NCBI RefSeq assembly: GCF_000170795.1
Contig: NZ_ABCM01000021.1
Coordinates: forward strand, 43,146-107,145
DNA length: 64,000 nucleotides
Direction: 5' to 3'
DNA from: Pedobacter sp. BAL39
GTDB taxonomy: Bacteria > Bacteroidota > Bacteroidia > Sphingobacteriales > Sphingobacteriaceae
Shown: one piece after another, positions 26,986-36,641 of the stretch
Numbering within the stretch: position 1 is the first letter of the stretch
Layout: each line of letters starts with the position of its first letter
Made by a program: the position numbers and the translations under genes
The notes under the pieces: generated by a model
What the model was told of the DNA's origin: nothing
Seen by the model: only the letters and a program-made list of their open reading frames with translations
Database searches by the model: none

Positions 26986-27537
26986 TTATTTGATTTGACC
27001 GCTAAAGCCAGAAAGCCCATCTTTCTTCATCAACCAATTGTTGTAGGCCCCCCATGGCTTTCCGTTCAACAGCTGAAATGTCGTCGGGAAGCAATCGCAT
27101 GGGCCAACAGGGCCAAACATTCCGTAATTTTGCTCTGCTATGTAATGCAACCCAGAGAGTGAAAAATAACTGTCTTCGGCTTCTAAGACAATGGTATCGG
27201 TAGTTCTAAATTCCGCAAATGGCAATACAGCAATCTTGCGGTCGTCGGCCAGGCTATCACTGATTTTAACCAGGCTGTCCTTAAAAATCTTCTGATCCCG
27301 GACAATGTAAAAGTGAACACGCTTTAGTTTTTTATTATTGAATCCGCTAAGTTCAAAATCGAACCTGCCAGTCACCACCTTCATCGTATCACAAACCTCC
27401 TTCTGATAAGCGATCCTTTCCTGCCGTTTTACATGTTGCCCCCATTCCACGCTTCCCCAGAATATCGCAATAAGCAGCACGGCTGCGCCTATCAACCCCA
27501 GGCAGATCAGGCCTATTATTTTAAATATTTTCTTCAT
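26986..27537 (-). CDS. Hypothetical membrane-anchored protein
   Basis: The 183-residue protein starts with a positive MKKIFK followed by one hydrophobic helix (about 8-28) and a stretch of charged residues. The rest is predicted exported and beta-rich (VVTGRFDFELSGFNNKKLKR, TDTIVLEAEDSYFSLSGLHY), ending CDCFPTTFQLLNGKPWGAYN. I do not recognise the family. It is convergent with the S41 gene, with 22 bases between stops. Confidence 0.6.
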   Translation of the reverse strand: MKKIFKIIGLICLGLIGAAVLLIAIFWGSVEWGQHVKRQERIAYQKEVCDTMKVVTGRFDFELSGFNNKKLKRVHFYIVRDQKIFKDSLVKISDSLADDRKIAVLPFAEFRTTDTIVLEAEDSYFSLSGLHYIAEQNYGMFGPVGPCDCFPTTFQLLNGKPWGAYNNWLMKKDGLSGFSGQIK

Positions 27538-27657
27538 TACACCATCATCGCATTACACGTTCATCTGTAGCAATAACCGCCATCAGAAGAGAACAATATA
27601 AAACTATTTATTCCAATCCAATGGCGGGATATTTAAGAAATGAAATCTGAGCGCGTA

Positions 27658-28098
27658 TTAATTCACAACATCAATACTGAATTTCGGAAGATCGGGACAG
27701 CCAGGGCTGTTGGAAATAGGAAGATAATTGATATGATCTCCATAGTCCTGCACCAGTACTGTATAACGACAATCCTTCCATGGCTTTGATTTACCCTGTA
27801 CAGATTCAGTCTGCACTGAAGTAGCGGCTGCCGCTGTCACCGCAAATTCCTGATCCGCGGAAAGTACCCTGGTTTGGCCACCAACTTTTAACGACACCTC
27901 TTTATCAGTTACCACGGGATTACCTTTTGCGAAATAGTTCAATACTTCTTCACTGGCCACCTCATTGTTATTAATGGAAGCAATCAGCTCATTAGACATC
28001 CGGATGGCTAAAGTATTGTCGGGTGTTTCATTTTGATCTTTCTTACACGAAAGGAACAAGACGGATGCAAGCATCATCATCATAGATAGGTTTTTCAT
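27658..28098 (-). CDS. Hypothetical lipoprotein
   Basis: The 146-residue protein has a lipoprotein signal: the methionine-rich helix MMMMLASVLFLSC ends at C18, followed by KKDQNETPD, without an aspartate at +2. A middle region with VSLKVGGQTRVLSADQEFAV and a C-terminal part with two cysteines (KDCRYTVLV and SPGCPDL) could form one disulfide. I do not recognise the family. It is upstream of the hypothetical membrane protein on the same strand, 120 bases away. A short AT-rich region separates it from the SusD gene. Confidence 0.6.
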   Translation of the reverse strand: MKNLSMMMMLASVLFLSCKKDQNETPDNTLAIRMSNELIASINNNEVASEEVLNYFAKGNPVVTDKEVSLKVGGQTRVLSADQEFAVTAAAATSVQTESVQGKSKPWKDCRYTVLVQDYGDHINYLPISNSPGCPDLPKFSIDVVN

Positions 28099-28260
28099 AG
28101 TTATCAGGTTTTATGAAACAATGATACCTCGATATCTTCAATGTATATTTAAGAAATAGTATGTGATTGCTATGCTTTAGTAAATGAAAGAGATGAGCGA
28201 CTATTCGCGGAAGCCATTGCGCGCAGACCGGTCAAAATTATCAATCTCAGCTCAAAATAG

Positions 28261-28294
28261 AAACGGCCCCCGGTTAATAATCCGGGAACCGTTT
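28261..28294 (-). terminator. Terminator downstream of the SusC/SusD pair
   Basis: AAACGG-C-CCCCGG and CCGGG-AA-CCGTTT form an interrupted G-C rich hairpin with an 8-base loop. On the minus strand it is followed by TTTCTATTTT. It lies about 80 bases after the susD stop. Confidence 0.6.
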
Positions 28295-28372
28295 ATTTAA
28301 CTAACAACTACTATTTTAATGATGACCGGTAATCGTTGATGACCACCTATAATCCTTAATTCATACGCTGTA

Positions 28373-29947
28373 TCAATAACCTGTATTTTGTTTCAAATTA
28401 GGGTTAACAGCAATTTGCTGACTAGGAATCGGATAGACCAGCGTTTTAGGATCCGGATCGGCAGCTTTTTCCTGCCAGGCCAGTAAAAACTTGCCAAAGC
28501 GGATCAGGTCTTGTCTTCTCCAGCCCTCCCAGTACAGTTCACGTGCACGTTCGTCCAGCAAATTATCCAGTGTTAACGAGGTATAGGCAGTGACACCACG
28601 CTTGTCCCTGATGTCATTTACCATTGTCAGCCCTTCAGCTGCTGAACCATTACCGCCTCTAAGCATGGCTTCAGCCTCCATCAGCAACACATCAGAATAA
28701 CGATATACCACCCAATCGTTATTTCTTTGACCGGTAACGGCATAGTCAAAGGCATATTTCATCGGCCGGATGCCCGCGGTTTCCAGCGTGGCACCAGAGG
28801 TACGGATCGTCACCTCCCTGGTGAAAACCAAGGGTGTGTTAGGTGGATTCCTGGCCATCAGCGGTTGATTGGTACTCCAATTATACTGCTGGCCGGCAAA
28901 AAAACCAACATTCTGACGATGGAATGCCTTTTTCTTGTTTGAGGTGGTATCCGCAGCATAGTCATAATAAATACCCCTGCGCTCGTCCGTTTCGGTAAAT
29001 TTATCATAATAGTCTGACAGCGTACACCAGCCATTCCATCCCCCGGGATTCAGGTTATAGTGGGCAACAGTGTTCCATGTTCTGTCTATAGCCCCTCCCC
29101 GTTCACCATTTTTATTGTAAAGGGTGAAAATATTCTCGGTCGACTTCACATCATTGTCGGGAGCGAAATTATCAAAATACTTGCCCGTTGCCGATACGCT
29201 GTAAAGACCACTCATGGTAATCTCTTTGGCAAGGCTCACCACCTTATCCATATCTTCTTTGGCAAAGGCGGGCGACTGCCGGTTGAGGAATGTCCCTTTA
29301 TTCAGGTAAATTTTCATTAAGAGCACCTTTGCTGCATTTCTATTGGCTTCAAAAGCTCTCGTTGGTCCGTTCAGCGGTAAGCTGGCCAATATTTCATTGA
29401 GCTCCTTAACCAGGTAATCGATTGCTGCCTGTGGCTGCAGCACTTCTGGTGGCACCCTGAAATCTTCAATAGAAGCACCATCCCTGAGCGGTGCCACACC
29501 ATAAAGATCCAACAGATCGAACATCGCTAAAGCCCTTATGAACCTTGCTTCCGCAGCCAGTTGCGCACTAGGCTGGTATTTCAACACGTTAGACGCATTA
29601 TATACCGCAGTGCCCAGACTGACAAAAGTATTGTTCATATACCCGTTGTCAGCATTCCAGGAATGAAGGTGGATGGCGCGGTGCATCCCGTTATCATCCC
29701 AGTCGCCACCCCGTGTAGGAGCAATTGCTGCATCTGTGGATATCTCCTGCATCACCCAACGCTGTTCCTGCTGATAGGGTGTGTTCAAAGAAGTATATGC
29801 GGTGGTAAGTAAAGCCCCTGGCTCCACATTCGATGCGCCGCCTTCCTGCAGCTCACCTTTAAATTCCTCGTTTAGCTTGGTACAGGATAAACTGCCTGTA
29901 ACCACTGAACCAACGATGGTGATGTATAATAAAGATCTTAATTTCAT
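28373..29947 (-). CDS. SusD/RagB-type outer-membrane lipoprotein
   Basis: The 524-residue surface glycan- or nutrient-binding lipoprotein has a lipobox at C22 (GSLSC). Family features are AEARFIRALAMFDLLDLYGV (about 130-150), the RYSDVLLMEAEAMLRGG block, DERARELYWEGWRRQDLIRF near the end, and the terminal LKQNTGY. It follows its susC by 51 bases on the same strand. No hydrolase gene is attached to this pair, so the ligand is unclear; the neighbouring galactan locus makes a related plant-type glycan possible. Confidence 0.95.
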   Translation of the reverse strand: MKLRSLLYITIVGSVVTGSLSCTKLNEEFKGELQEGGASNVEPGALLTTAYTSLNTPYQQEQRWVMQEISTDAAIAPTRGGDWDDNGMHRAIHLHSWNADNGYMNNTFVSLGTAVYNASNVLKYQPSAQLAAEARFIRALAMFDLLDLYGVAPLRDGASIEDFRVPPEVLQPQAAIDYLVKELNEILASLPLNGPTRAFEANRNAAKVLLMKIYLNKGTFLNRQSPAFAKEDMDKVVSLAKEITMSGLYSVSATGKYFDNFAPDNDVKSTENIFTLYNKNGERGGAIDRTWNTVAHYNLNPGGWNGWCTLSDYYDKFTETDERRGIYYDYAADTTSNKKKAFHRQNVGFFAGQQYNWSTNQPLMARNPPNTPLVFTREVTIRTSGATLETAGIRPMKYAFDYAVTGQRNNDWVVYRYSDVLLMEAEAMLRGGNGSAAEGLTMVNDIRDKRGVTAYTSLTLDNLLDERARELYWEGWRRQDLIRFGKFLLAWQEKAADPDPKTLVYPIPSQQIAVNPNLKQNTGY

Positions 29948-29998
29948 CTGCTTATTTTTTAATAATATCCAACTTATGTGGTGACCTGTATTTCGCTT

Positions 29999-32983
29999 TT
30001 AAAGTGAGAAATTGACACCTAACAGCACATTTCTTGAAGGTGGGTAAGGCAAATATTCAATCCCCAGCGATGGAATACCATTGGTGGTACCATCTGTATT
30101 GACCTCAGGATCGAATCCAGTATAGCTGGTAATAATAAAGAGGTTCTGTCCGGTGAGCGAAACGTTTAAGTTTTTAAGTGCACCGCCAATATCACCAAAA
30201 CGGTAGCTCAGCGTCAGGTTCGCCAGCTTCAGGTAATCGCCTTTCTCGAGAAAACGTGTTGAAGGCGCAGCCGAGTTGGAGGTAGATTCCTTAACAGACT
30301 GGTTAAAAAATGCTGATCCTATATTTCTTGACGACAAGTTACTTAAGCCCATGGTCGTAGCGGCGGTATTGTTAAACAGGTAATGCCCCAGGGCGCCGTT
30401 CATATTCACAGCCAATGATAGTTTTTTATAAGAAACGTTACTGGAAATACCCAATAATGTTGTCGGATTGGGACTATTTGAATAGAACTTATTGATCGCG
30501 GGGTCGTTCGCAGTACTGCTGCTGCCGTCAAGGCCACGGTACATGCTTCTGCCTGTCTGAGGGTCAATGCCATCATGAACCGCCAGGTACCATACATTTA
30601 ATGGCTGACCATTGACCATCCTCTGTCCCAAAACGCCGGAGAAGCCCTGGCCTCTCAATGCCCCAGTTTCATAATAACCTACCAAACCGCTTACACTATT
30701 TTTAAGAAATGTAGCATTACCGGTAAGGTCCCAGGTCCAGTCGGTATTTTTGACGATAGTACCTGTCAGCGAGACTTCAACACCTTTATTCACAATCTCT
30801 CCGTCCAGGTTCACCCAGATCCTTCCCGCAGGGGCAGGCTGAGCAAGCGTTTGCTCAAATAAAGCATCCGTAGTCTTCTTGTTGAAATAATCTACCGACC
30901 CATAAATACGGTTGTCAAAAAGGGCGAAATCTACCCCCGCATTGATGGTCGTCGAGGTTTCCCATTTCAGGTCTGGATTGCCATAATTGGCCTGACTGAT
31001 ACTCTGATTGCTAAAAACCAATCTGTTCAGGGAAGCACCGGAAGGAAACTCCTGGTTTCCAGTTTTACCCCAGCCCAATCTGACTTTCAACTGATTGATC
31101 TTCGTATTGGATTTCAGAAATTCTTCCTCGGCAATGTTCCATGCCACGGCCAAAGAAGGGAACGCTGCATATTTGTTGTTTGCACCAAATTTGGTCGATC
31201 CGTCTCTCCTTACCGTGGCCGTAAATAAATAGCGGTCCAGGTAATTGACACCACCTCTCAGAAATAGCGACTGCAGCTGATTGGTCGGGTTCCGGTAAGA
31301 CGAAACCTCTCTTGTAGAGATCGGGGAATATTGCAGGTAATCAAAGTAGTCAAGACCTGCATAGCGGAATCCACCACCGAAAGAAATGTTGTTGTTGTAT
31401 TTGTAATCAAGATACTCGTATCCGGCAACTGCATTTATGTTCCAGTCTTTGCTGACCTGTTTGTTGTAGGAGAGCATGTGGGTAAGCTGCATATTTGTTT
31501 CGCCATTATTGGAGATAAAAGCCTGCTCATTGTTTAATGCTGAAGGATCGATGAGTCCTGCACGATACATACCTTCGCGCATACCTGTCTGACGCATCAC
31601 GCTGTAAATAAAGCGATACTCCAGATCGTCAGTAATCTTATAATAGGGAGCTACGTTAACCACTGTTGTATTGGTGACTGCCTGATCTTTAAAAGCTTCT
31701 AAGCTGGTGAGCGGATTTCGGGTGGTGGCACTCACAAAGGTCAGATTTCCATTTTCATCCCGTAATGGCCGCGTAGGGTTCCATTGAAGTGCCTGTGAGA
31801 TGACGTTACCTTCAGAACCTACAGTGGCATTAATCGGCGCGTACTTGTTGTCCATTTGTGTGAGGAACAGCGAGAAGTCTACCCCAAGCCTTTTATTTTC
31901 CAGAAACCGGAAGTTGCCGGTAAAGTTGGCGGTATATTTTTTTAACTGTGAAGTACGGATGACACCATTCTGGTTCAGGTATCCACCGGACAAACGGTAC
32001 TTTCCATGTTCGGTACCTCCCGATACGTCAGCATAATAGTTCTGGGTAGCGGCATCCCGTGTGATTGCTTTAAAAGCATCCTCACTGGTACCGAAATCGG
32101 CATTCGCCGCTTCTGTGGGCGTATAATACTGTAATGCTTCCCTAAATCTTCCTGCATCCAGCACATCGGGATACTCACGCATGTTGGAGACTCCCCCTGA
32201 AGCACCTACAGAAAGTACCGGAGGTCCTTCTTTACCTTTTTTGGTGGTGATGATCACCACACCATTGGCGCCGCGGGATCCATATATTGCTGTTGCAGAG
32301 GCATCCTTTAAGATGTCCATGCTGGAAATATCTCCGGGATTCAAATAACTCAGCGGGTTACCTCTATCTGATGAAAATCCTCCGCGGCCTTCAGGCAGCG
32401 GCGAATTGCCGGACATCGGAACACCATCCAATACAAACAATGGATTGTTACTCGCTCTGATGGAAGAGTTTCCACGGATGCGTACCGTCACCGCACCTCC
32501 CGGCTGCCCGGTATTGTTGATCACCATTACTCCCGGGGTTTTTCCCTGTATCAGCTGGTCGGGACTGGTCATGATCCCTTTATTGAACTTTGTTTCACTG
32601 ATGGTCACCAGAGATCCCGTAAGGTCTTTCTTTCTGGCAGTACCATAACCAATGACCACCACTTCATTTAATCCCTGATTGCTACTTGGTTTGAGAGAGA
32701 TCTTAAGGTCATTTCCAGTAATCGGCACCAGCTTGACCTCATAACCAATAAAAGAGACTTCCAATGTCTGTGCGCTGACAGGAACGTTGAGGGAAAAGGC
32801 ACCATTTTTATCAGTAAGGGTGGCTGCTGTACTGCCTTTCACTTTAATCGTTGCACCGATCAGGGGGCCGTCCGTCTCATCGACAACCCTTCCTGTCAGG
32901 ACTTTTGTCTGGGCACGGACGATCATCGATGCGAGCAGGAAAGTCAGCATCATTACACATTGTGCAAACACTTTGTTTTTCAT
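29999..32983 (-). CDS. SusC/RagA-type TonB-dependent outer-membrane porter
   Basis: The 994-residue protein has a signal peptide ending VRAQ, a carboxypeptidase-like domain (LTGRVVDETDGPLIGATIKV), the TonB box region NEVVVIGYGTARKKDLTGSL, plug motifs (QGKTPGVMVINNTGQPGGAV, VRIRGNSSIRASNNPLFVLD, then DASATAIYGSRGANGVV), and a barrel with the C-terminal VLLGVNFSL. There is no STN domain, so it is not FecR-linked. It is divergent from the short kinase-HTH regulator at 33384, with 400 bases between them. Confidence 0.95.
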   Translation of the reverse strand: MKNKVFAQCVMMLTFLLASMIVRAQTKVLTGRVVDETDGPLIGATIKVKGSTAATLTDKNGAFSLNVPVSAQTLEVSFIGYEVKLVPITGNDLKISLKPSSNQGLNEVVVIGYGTARKKDLTGSLVTISETKFNKGIMTSPDQLIQGKTPGVMVINNTGQPGGAVTVRIRGNSSIRASNNPLFVLDGVPMSGNSPLPEGRGGFSSDRGNPLSYLNPGDISSMDILKDASATAIYGSRGANGVVIITTKKGKEGPPVLSVGASGGVSNMREYPDVLDAGRFREALQYYTPTEAANADFGTSEDAFKAITRDAATQNYYADVSGGTEHGKYRLSGGYLNQNGVIRTSQLKKYTANFTGNFRFLENKRLGVDFSLFLTQMDNKYAPINATVGSEGNVISQALQWNPTRPLRDENGNLTFVSATTRNPLTSLEAFKDQAVTNTTVVNVAPYYKITDDLEYRFIYSVMRQTGMREGMYRAGLIDPSALNNEQAFISNNGETNMQLTHMLSYNKQVSKDWNINAVAGYEYLDYKYNNNISFGGGFRYAGLDYFDYLQYSPISTREVSSYRNPTNQLQSLFLRGGVNYLDRYLFTATVRRDGSTKFGANNKYAAFPSLAVAWNIAEEEFLKSNTKINQLKVRLGWGKTGNQEFPSGASLNRLVFSNQSISQANYGNPDLKWETSTTINAGVDFALFDNRIYGSVDYFNKKTTDALFEQTLAQPAPAGRIWVNLDGEIVNKGVEVSLTGTIVKNTDWTWDLTGNATFLKNSVSGLVGYYETGALRGQGFSGVLGQRMVNGQPLNVWYLAVHDGIDPQTGRSMYRGLDGSSSTANDPAINKFYSNSPNPTTLLGISSNVSYKKLSLAVNMNGALGHYLFNNTAATTMGLSNLSSRNIGSAFFNQSVKESTSNSAAPSTRFLEKGDYLKLANLTLSYRFGDIGGALKNLNVSLTGQNLFIITSYTGFDPEVNTDGTTNGIPSLGIEYLPYPPSRNVLLGVNFSL

Positions 32984-33055
32984 ACATTTTTTGATTGATG
33001 GTTAATTGATTAGAGATTACTGGCAACCAAATGTGATTACATTCAAATGCGATAC

Positions 33056-33178
33056 TCAGGGAGCATCGCCCGGAATGGGGTCATCAATGTCTTCCTGATG
33101 TAGTGGGATGCCGGGATGGCCATTTTTGTAATAAAATAAGCCAGGGGTTTCTCCCGGAGAAATTTCTAGGAAAGTCAT
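33056..33178 (-). CDS. Possible 40-residue ORF upstream of SusC
   Basis: The frame begins MTFLEISPGETPGLFYYKNG and ends DDPIPGDAP. Composition is protein-like (few rare codons, no long runs), but there is no clear ribosome-binding site and no recognisable domain. It lies in the susC leader, transcribed toward susC, so it could be a leader peptide or chance. A longer 61-codon frame begins at 33241. Confidence 0.25.
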   Translation of the reverse strand: MTFLEISPGETPGLFYYKNGHPGIPLHQEDIDDPIPGDAP

Positions 33179-33383
33179 ACGTCTATATTTGGTTGTTGAT
33201 AGTATTACATAAAAATCAACAAATGAATGGTGTAAGCTCATTCTTAGCGTCTCATTTTTATATCACAGCGTATCTTTTTTGACTTTTATTTATTATTTTA
33301 GATTGATATGAAAGCCGGCCGGCCTACCAGCTGTCAATCGTATAACCATCAGTTGTCAGATTTAGAGAAGCAGAATCAGTAAT

Positions 33384-34190
33384 ATGAGCCTTATTTTTAC
33401 TAAAACAGATATCAACGAATTATTGTCTGAAGTGCTCAACGGCCTCAGCGCGCTGGTCAAGAGCAAACAATTGCGATATGAATTTTCATTACCACGGATG
33501 ACCCTAATCGCTTTTGTGGACAAAGATGCGCTGAAAAAAGCACTGTGGGCACTTAGCTACAATGCGGTCAAATGTGCAGAACGTGAGGTCCACATTAAAC
33601 TACGGCCATTTAATAGTGATGACAACAGGTTTAACGTCGACATCCATAATGATGGAGCCCTCATACCTACGGAAAGAATACTGACCCCGCGGGCATTGGT
33701 CGAATTACACAAGGGCTCTTTAAAATTGATCCCCGCTGAAGAAGGACGGAGTTTCCTCCGGCTGTCCATTCCTATTTTACAGGAAGGGGAATACAGCAGC
33801 AACCCCCTCCCCTTATATCAGGAAAACACCGATCAGGAAACATTGGAAAAGGACTTTATACGCCGGCTCAACACCATCATTTACGACAACATTTCGGACA
33901 TTGAGCTAAATGTGGATGAGCTGGCGAAATTGATGAACATGAGTCGCCCCACCTTATACAGAAGGATCAAAGGGCTTTCAGATTCCACTCCAAATGAACT
34001 CATCAACATCTCCCGGCTAAAGAAAGCAGCAGAATTGTTATCCCAGAAAACCTACAACATTACCCAGGTAGCCTCAATGGTGGGATATTCCGTTCAGTCT
34101 AACTTTTCCAGAGATTTCCACAAACACTACGGCATGCCACCCAGTATCTATATTGCTACAATGTCTCTACCGCGGCGGACTGCAATTTGA
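33384..34190 (+). CDS. Compact regulator: degenerate histidine-kinase ATPase domain fused to AraC-type HTH
   Basis: The 268-residue protein has only two parts. Residues 1-135 follow the region just after the H-box in HTCS kinases (FTKTDINELLSEVLNGLSAL, FVDKDALKKALWALSYNAVK as an N-box equivalent, VDIHNDGALIPTE in place of the G1 box). The F and G2 boxes are gone, and the chain jumps straight to ALVELHKGSLKL. Residues about 160-260 are a normal AraC HTH (NVDELAKLMNMSRPTLYRRI, NITQVASMVGYSVQSNFSRD, YGMPPSIYI). There is no sensor, membrane helix, phospho-histidine or receiver domain. An in-frame stop lies 21 bases before the ATG. It is divergent from susC and its 3' end overlaps the GH2 gene by 35 bases. 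It is probably a DNA-binding regulator of the SusCD pair. Confidence 0.75.
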   Translation: MSLIFTKTDINELLSEVLNGLSALVKSKQLRYEFSLPRMTLIAFVDKDALKKALWALSYNAVKCAEREVHIKLRPFNSDDNRFNVDIHNDGALIPTERILTPRALVELHKGSLKLIPAEEGRSFLRLSIPILQEGEYSSNPLPLYQENTDQETLEKDFIRRLNTIIYDNISDIELNVDELAKLMNMSRPTLYRRIKGLSDSTPNELINISRLKKAAELLSQKTYNITQVASMVGYSVQSNFSRDFHKHYGMPPSIYIATMSLPRRTAI

Positions 34191-36621
34191 TCTTGCTACT
34201 TTCCAGCGCGGGACCGGTCACATGTAATGTGATGTCTCCGGATTTCGTGGTCGACTGTACCAGCACGACCAGTTTTCCGCTGAACAGCTTCATCGTTGGT
34301 TGCTCAAAACTCTCCAGGGAGGTCGCATCGCCGTTACATACCGCTTTGAACACCCCTTCCCCTTTTACATCAAATTTAAGCGACATGCTGGCGGTAGGGC
34401 ATGGATTCCCATCTTTATCTACGACCGATACCGTTACAAAGGAAATGTCTTTTCCATCCGCAGCAATTTCCTTCCGGTCTGCTTCCAGAACCATATGGTG
34501 GGGCTTACCCGCGGTCACTACCTGTTCTTCCGCTGCAGGCCTACCAGCATCATCATAGGCTACTACCTTCAGCGTGCCAGGCATGTACTTCACATCGTTC
34601 CACATCAACCGGTAGCGGTGCTGTGGTGTATCTTTACTTTTCTTCTGTATACCCAGGCTTTTTCCATTCAGAAACAGTTCGGCACTATTGTAACTGGTAT
34701 AAACAAACACAGGTGTAGTCTCCCCTTCCCTACCTTCCCAGTTCCAATGCGGGAGCAAATGCAGTGTAGGCTTGTCTTTATTCCAGCGACTGCGGTAAAG
34801 GTAATACCGGTCTTTGGGTATGCCCGCCAGGTCACAGATGCCGAAATATGAACTCCGTGATGGCCACATTTCGTCGTACGGTGTAGGCTCTCCAAGATAG
34901 TCGAACCCTGTCCACACAAATTCCCCGATTACCCAGGGCTTATCATCCTGCAAGACAAAATCATCATCAGGAACATTAGACCAGGAACAGTACTCTAAAT
35001 CATAAGATGAGCTTTGCAGATCCGGATACTGCTTATCCGCCCCTTTCACAACCGGGAATTTATAGATTCCTCTGGAGCTCACTGTCGATGCTGTTTCAGA
35101 CCCCAGGATAAAACCTTGCGGGAAGGCCTCGTAGGCTTCGGGATATAAATGCACCCTGTAATTCAGTCCGGGTACATCAAGTAAAGCACCAAAGCCGGAT
35201 TCCATCGTCGCCTTAACCTGGTCCATACCAACGGTAACCGGCCGCGTGGGGTCTTCCCTATGAAAAATATCCTGCAACCATTTTGCACGCTTGACACCTT
35301 CAGCACCCCACTGGTCGGGAACTTCATTACCTGAACTCCACATCACAATGGATGGATGGTTTCTATTGGCCTTCACCAGGTTCACTACATCCTTCTCCGC
35401 ATCAGTATCGAAATAAAGGTGGTATCCATTTTCAACTTTTGGTTTTGCCCATTCGTCGAAACTCTCCGCAAGGAACATAAATCCCATCTCATCGCACAGC
35501 TCCAGTTGTTCTGGGGATGGCATATTGTGTGAACTTCGGATAGCATCGCAGCCCAGGTCTTTAAGAATGGTCAGCTGTCTCCTCAACGCCGCCGTGTTGA
35601 TGGCTGTGCCCAGTGGGCCAAGATCATGGTGTAGGCAAACACCTTTAAATTTGCGCACCTGACCGTTCAGGCTAAAGCCCTTATTGGCCTCGTACTTGAT
35701 CTCCCGGATGCCGAAGCGGGTTTTTACTTCATCCTTCAGCACATCACCCTCATACACTTTAGAAACTGCAGTATACAGATACGGATGCTCCGGACTCCAG
35801 CGGTTTGGATCCTTAACGGCAATATTCTGATCAAACTCCTGACCAAAAAGCTGATTCGTGTTGGCCGAAATCAACTCTTTACCCTGGGCATCCAGGATCT
35901 GCGTCACAAGACGGATGTTTTCACCTGTGACCCTTGTTTTAATGTTAACCTTAGCCTGCTGGTCATTAATAACCGGGGTAGTAATAGAAACACCCCATTG
36001 TTCAATGCTCTGCTCATTCTTGATGATCAAATGTACATTGCGATAAAGGCCGGCGCCAGGATACCAGCGTGACGACTTGGGGCGGTTGGACAAATGTACA
36101 GCCAGGCTGTTCAACTCACCCGTCAATGCCTGGTCGGTGATGTCCAGATAAAAACTATTGTAACCATAATTCCACTGTCCTACCAACTTGCCATTCAGGT
36201 ACACACGCGGTTCACTCATTGCTCCATCGAAGAGCAGCAACGTACGCTGACCTTTTTTCAAAGCAGGGATCTTCAATGTATTTCGGTACCAGCCCTCACC
36301 AGTATAGGGCAACGAACCCGTTCTTCCTGTTTTTTCCGTTGGTTTGGTTTCCCCGTTCTGTGTGATGGCGACCATCTGCTTGTCGATCTCTTTGTCGAAT
36401 GGACCAGAGATGGCCCAGTCGTGCGGAACCTTGACAGATTTCCAGTCCCGGTCGTTATAGTTTTTTTCAAAAGCCTTTTCATTTGCACCTCTGAAGAATT
36501 TCCAGTTGTCCGTTAATGCAATTTCTATACGGGTCTGGCTGTAGGAGGAGGAGAAAGCAAAAAAAGAGGCGACGAGCAGCTTTAAGCCTAAGCCGCTGAA
36601 TGTATTTTTTCTGATGTTCAT
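34156..36621 (-). CDS. GH2 beta-galactosidase, secreted
   Basis: The 821-residue protein has a signal peptide ending SYSQ, a sugar-binding jelly roll (about 25-195: VKVPHDWAISGPF, EGWYRNTLKIP), an immunoglobulin-like domain (about 200-310), a TIM barrel with acid/base E433 (MWSSGNE) and nucleophile E509 (LGSETAS), then C-terminal beta domains (DUF4982-like, and an Ig-like block from about 720). This is the layout of Bacteroidota GH2 enzymes. It is the last gene of the galactan operon and would release galactose from oligosaccharides made by GH53. It begins 20 bases after the GH-A gene. Confidence 0.93.
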   Translation of the reverse strand: MNIRKNTFSGLGLKLLVASFFAFSSSYSQTRIEIALTDNWKFFRGANEKAFEKNYNDRDWKSVKVPHDWAISGPFDKEIDKQMVAITQNGETKPTEKTGRTGSLPYTGEGWYRNTLKIPALKKGQRTLLLFDGAMSEPRVYLNGKLVGQWNYGYNSFYLDITDQALTGELNSLAVHLSNRPKSSRWYPGAGLYRNVHLIIKNEQSIEQWGVSITTPVINDQQAKVNIKTRVTGENIRLVTQILDAQGKELISANTNQLFGQEFDQNIAVKDPNRWSPEHPYLYTAVSKVYEGDVLKDEVKTRFGIREIKYEANKGFSLNGQVRKFKGVCLHHDLGPLGTAINTAALRRQLTILKDLGCDAIRSSHNMPSPEQLELCDEMGFMFLAESFDEWAKPKVENGYHLYFDTDAEKDVVNLVKANRNHPSIVMWSSGNEVPDQWGAEGVKRAKWLQDIFHREDPTRPVTVGMDQVKATMESGFGALLDVPGLNYRVHLYPEAYEAFPQGFILGSETASTVSSRGIYKFPVVKGADKQYPDLQSSSYDLEYCSWSNVPDDDFVLQDDKPWVIGEFVWTGFDYLGEPTPYDEMWPSRSSYFGICDLAGIPKDRYYLYRSRWNKDKPTLHLLPHWNWEGREGETTPVFVYTSYNSAELFLNGKSLGIQKKSKDTPQHRYRLMWNDVKYMPGTLKVVAYDDAGRPAAEEQVVTAGKPHHMVLEADRKEIAADGKDISFVTVSVVDKDGNPCPTASMSLKFDVKGEGVFKAVCNGDATSLESFEQPTMKLFSGKLVVLVQSTTKSGDITLHVTGPALESSKIKLQSAAVETL

Positions 36622-36641
36622 ATGTATGATGACCTATTGAT

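Noticed and set aside
34300..34851. 183-codon plus-strand frame opposite the GH2 gene
   Set aside because: Antisense to conserved GH2 C-terminal domains; no start signal or domain.
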